From contig NZHJ01000025.1 of assembly GCA_002691265.1 (NCBI GenBank), positions 1 to 8,344 on the forward strand: DNA of 8,344 nt, written 5' to 3'. The notes under the pieces are model-generated. The model made no database searches, was not told the origin of the DNA, and saw only the letters and a list, made by a program, of their open reading frames with translations. This document shows positions 6,675 to 8,344 of the stretch, one piece after another (the stretch's first letter is position 1; each line of letters begins with the position of its first letter). Made by a program: the position numbers and the translations under genes. This stretch comes from Flavobacteriaceae bacterium (GTDB taxonomy: Bacteria; Bacteroidota; Bacteroidia; Flavobacteriales; Flavobacteriaceae).

Positions 6675-8123
6675 TTAAAATTCTTCCCAAAAGTTTGTTG
6701 TAAATTTCTCTGAGTACTCTGGCATTACATCATTTTTACCTGCGATGTTATCAAATTCAGTTTTTGTTATTTTTTTGGACTCAAAAATCTGTAATTCTGT
6801 AGAACTTTTTTCATCAAATATTAAATCCATTCTAAATGAAATTTCATTTTGTTTTCTTCTGCCCCTAACATTTTTATTTTTTTCAATCAACTTTATTGGT
6901 CTATCAAATCCTGCTTTTTGGCCAAAATTAATTTTTGCGTATGATAAACTATATTTTTCATTTTCATACTTTGAAAGAATTATTTTTCCGTCACGCTGAT
7001 ATATATTGACAAATACACCCAATAATTTTATGTTATAAACAGTTTTAATATTTTTAAAATCTATTCTAACTATTGCAAAATCATCAGGGTTTATATATAA
7101 TGTACCTGAGTATTTACTTCTTCCCTTTGGATTAGCCTCCATTTTATATACCAGATCATTACCAAGGATATCTATTTTGGGTTCTGAGAAAATATATTTC
7201 GAAGGTTTTAAAATAAAATTTAGCGGAGATTCCTTTTCAAAAAAGAGAAAATTATAAAATCTATTTATAGTACGTATTTGATTATTTGCAAAATCTTCTT
7301 TTTCTTTTACTTCTTTTTCTTGAAATTTTTTTAGAGATTCAGTGTTTGTACTATCAACTTCCTCTAACCCATCAAGCTCTAAATCACCTCCAAATATTCC
7401 AGATTTAATTTTATAATAGGAGTCTGGTTTTAATTCATTTTTAAATGCTTCTTCCATTTTTTTATTAATTGACTCCAGTACCTCACCCTCCTTATTATAA
7501 GTTTCTCTAGACTTAATTAATTTAATCTTCTTTTTTATCTCATCATCAAAGATTCTGTAATAATAAGCTAATGTTTCAAGTCCTGAATTGTTTTCTTTAG
7601 CAAGATTAGCCAGTAAACTATCGATTAAACTTTTGTTTATTTCAGGGACTGTAGATTTAAACTTATCGATAATAAATCTTTCAGTTTTTGTATTAGATTT
7701 TCTACTTAGATAAATCTTATTTTCGGTAAATTGTTTTTCATAATTCTTGTCAATATTTTCAACTACTTTAGAAATAATTTTCTCCGAGCTTAATTTTTTA
7801 TTTGTTAAAATGACATCAGATAATTTTATTGGAGACTGAACAAGTTTTATCAAAGTATCGTTAAAATCCTTAATCAAAAAGGAACTTTTTTTATAACCAA
7901 GCATTGAAATATGTATTGAATCCTTTTCTGATAATTGCGATTTAATTAACTCAAAACTTCCATCTTCGTCAGAGATTAAACCATTGTTATTTGAAAAGTA
8001 TATATTAGAATAAGGAACCGCTTGACCAGAAATTGAATCAATGATTTGAATCTTCAATGATTGAGAACTAATCTTCAAACTGTACAACGAAAAAAAAATG
8101 ATTATTAAAATATTTCTGACCAC
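6675..8123 (-). CDS. Exported protein with carboxypeptidase-regulatory-like domain and uncharacterised C-terminal region
   Basis: This exported protein has 482 residues. Residues 1-21 form a signal peptide (hydrophobic ILIIIFFSLYSL, likely cleaved near KISS-Q). Residues about 24-95 are a CarboxypepD_reg-like beta-sandwich (PF13715 type): GQAVPYSNIYFSNNNGLIS, DEDGSFEL and IHISMLGYKK. No TonB plug or barrel follows, unlike SusC proteins. Instead come a Lys/Glu-rich helical region (about 110-285) and a beta-rich part (about 300-440) with GTLYINPDDFAIVRIDF (340-356), a pattern I associate with LolA-like or DUF5686-like envelope proteins; this is inference. It probably acts in the periplasm or at the outer membrane. 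The start is GTG at 8121-8123: an in-frame TAA lies immediately upstream (8124-8126) and there is no nearby in-frame ATG, while GTG gives a perfect signal peptide. The stop abuts the glmS stop. Catalytic zinc-protease residues are not expected and not seen. Confidence 0.85.
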   Translation of the reverse strand: MVRNILIIIFFSLYSLKISSQSLKIQIIDSISGQAVPYSNIYFSNNNGLISDEDGSFELIKSQLSEKDSIHISMLGYKKSSFLIKDFNDTLIKLVQSPIKLSDVILTNKKLSSEKIISKVVENIDKNYEKQFTENKIYLSRKSNTKTERFIIDKFKSTVPEINKSLIDSLLANLAKENNSGLETLAYYYRIFDDEIKKKIKLIKSRETYNKEGEVLESINKKMEEAFKNELKPDSYYKIKSGIFGGDLELDGLEEVDSTNTESLKKFQEKEVKEKEDFANNQIRTINRFYNFLFFEKESPLNFILKPSKYIFSEPKIDILGNDLVYKMEANPKGRSKYSGTLYINPDDFAIVRIDFKNIKTVYNIKLLGVFVNIYQRDGKIILSKYENEKYSLSYAKINFGQKAGFDRPIKLIEKNKNVRGRRKQNEISFRMDLIFDEKSSTELQIFESKKITKTEFDNIAGKNDVMPEYSEKFTTNFWEEF

Positions 8124-8134
8124 TTAATGCCTTT

Positions 8135-8142
8135 TAATTTTG
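8135..8142 (+). promoter_or_regulatory. Possible -7 promoter element for the DUF819 gene
   Basis: TAATTTTG is an exact match to the Bacteroidota -7 consensus TAnnTTTG and is identical to the element upstream of the GT5-like gene. It stands 41 bases before the ATG at 8184 in a divergent gap of 60 bases, leaving a leader of roughly 30-35 bases. No TTG is found at the -33 distance, which would fall inside the start of the divergent gene, so the promoter is only half supported. Confidence 0.35.
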
Positions 8143-8164
8143 TTACTTTTATAAATATAACAAA
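8139..8164. repeat. 7-bp inverted repeat in a divergent intergenic region
   Basis: TTTGTTA (8139-8145) and TAACAAA (8158-8164) are exact inverted arms separated by 12 bases. The left arm overlaps the predicted -7 element of the DUF819 gene. The whole element lies between the two divergent starts (8123 and 8184), so it could be an operator that acts on both. In such AT-rich DNA a 7-bp repeat can easily arise by chance. Confidence 0.3.
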
Positions 8165-8183
8165 TAGTTAATACCAAATAAAT

Positions 8184-8344
8184 ATGCCTTTTACAAATGA
8201 TGCAATAGTCTTTGGAATTTTAATGATTTCTTTGGGTTTTGTTTTTTATACTGAATCAATTAAAGACGGATTCTGGCATAAATTTTATAAAGTTATTCCT
8301 GGGCTTTTAATGTGTTATTTTATCCCAGCAATATTTAATTCTTT
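8184..8344 (+). CDS. DUF819 family membrane protein, 5' portion
   Basis: An ATG at 8184-8186 opens a frame that runs to the window end (53 complete codons). The start MPFTNDAIVFGILMISLGFV and the following FWHKFYKVIPGLLMCYFIPA resemble the N-terminus of DUF819 (YjcL-like) proteins, integral membrane proteins of about 400 residues with a transporter-like fold. Two hydrophobic segments are visible, at about 7-22 and 36-50. The function of the family is not established; a sodium- or proton-coupled carrier is an inference from its membrane topology. The gene is truncated only by the window edge and is divergent from the carboxypeptidase-regulatory-like gene. The assignment rests on a short stretch recognised from memory. 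Confidence 0.72.
   Translation, partial: MPFTNDAIVFGILMISLGFVFYTESIKDGFWHKFYKVIPGLLMCYFIPAIFNS

Noticed and set aside
6745..6999. Plus-strand open frame of 84 codons, apparently hydrophobic
   Set aside because: It is antisense to the carboxypeptidase-regulatory-like gene. Its Phe/Leu/Ser-rich look comes from complementing Lys/Glu-rich codons.

Overview
The window looks like chromosome from a low-GC member of the Bacteroidota, most likely a (marine-type) flavobacterium. The evidence is strongly AT-rich DNA, starts without Shine-Dalgarno sequences, two matches to the Bacteroidota -7 promoter motif TAnnTTTG, and families that are essentially restricted to this phylum (a DUF4270 lipoprotein and an envelope protein with an N-terminal carboxypeptidase-regulatory-like domain). 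It is compact and housekeeping-like. I see no mobile element, CRISPR array, rRNA or tRNA, and no gene-free stretch over about 105 bases.

Left part (1-2207, minus strand): a tightly packed operon read right to left, panC - panD - flippase-like membrane protein - start of a further exported protein that runs off the left edge. PanD makes beta-alanine and PanC joins it to pantoate to give pantothenate, the coenzyme A precursor. The membrane protein belongs to the lysylphosphatidylglycerol synthase transmembrane family (UPF0104). The edge gene overlaps it by an ATGA junction and begins with a signal-peptide-like stretch.

Middle part (2311-6674, plus strand): a divergent operon with a good Bacteroidota promoter in the 103-base gap. 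It holds a half-length glycogen/starch-synthase-like protein, then (stop and start directly adjacent, TAAATG) a DUF4270 lipoprotein, then, after 71 AT-rich bases containing a perfect 10-bp A/T inverted repeat, a full-length glmS. GlmS supplies glucosamine-6-phosphate for peptidoglycan and LPS. The GT5-like protein lacks both the C-terminal half of GlgA and the KxGG substrate loop, so it is unlikely to be an ordinary glycogen synthase. Its coupling to an outer-membrane lipoprotein of unknown function and to glmS is the most interesting part of the window.

Right part (6675-8344): a minus-strand exported protein with a CarboxypepD_reg-like domain and a large uncharacterised C-terminal region ends exactly where glmS ends (zero intergenic bases, convergent). 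Divergent from it, a DUF819-family membrane protein starts at 8184 and is cut off by the window's right end.
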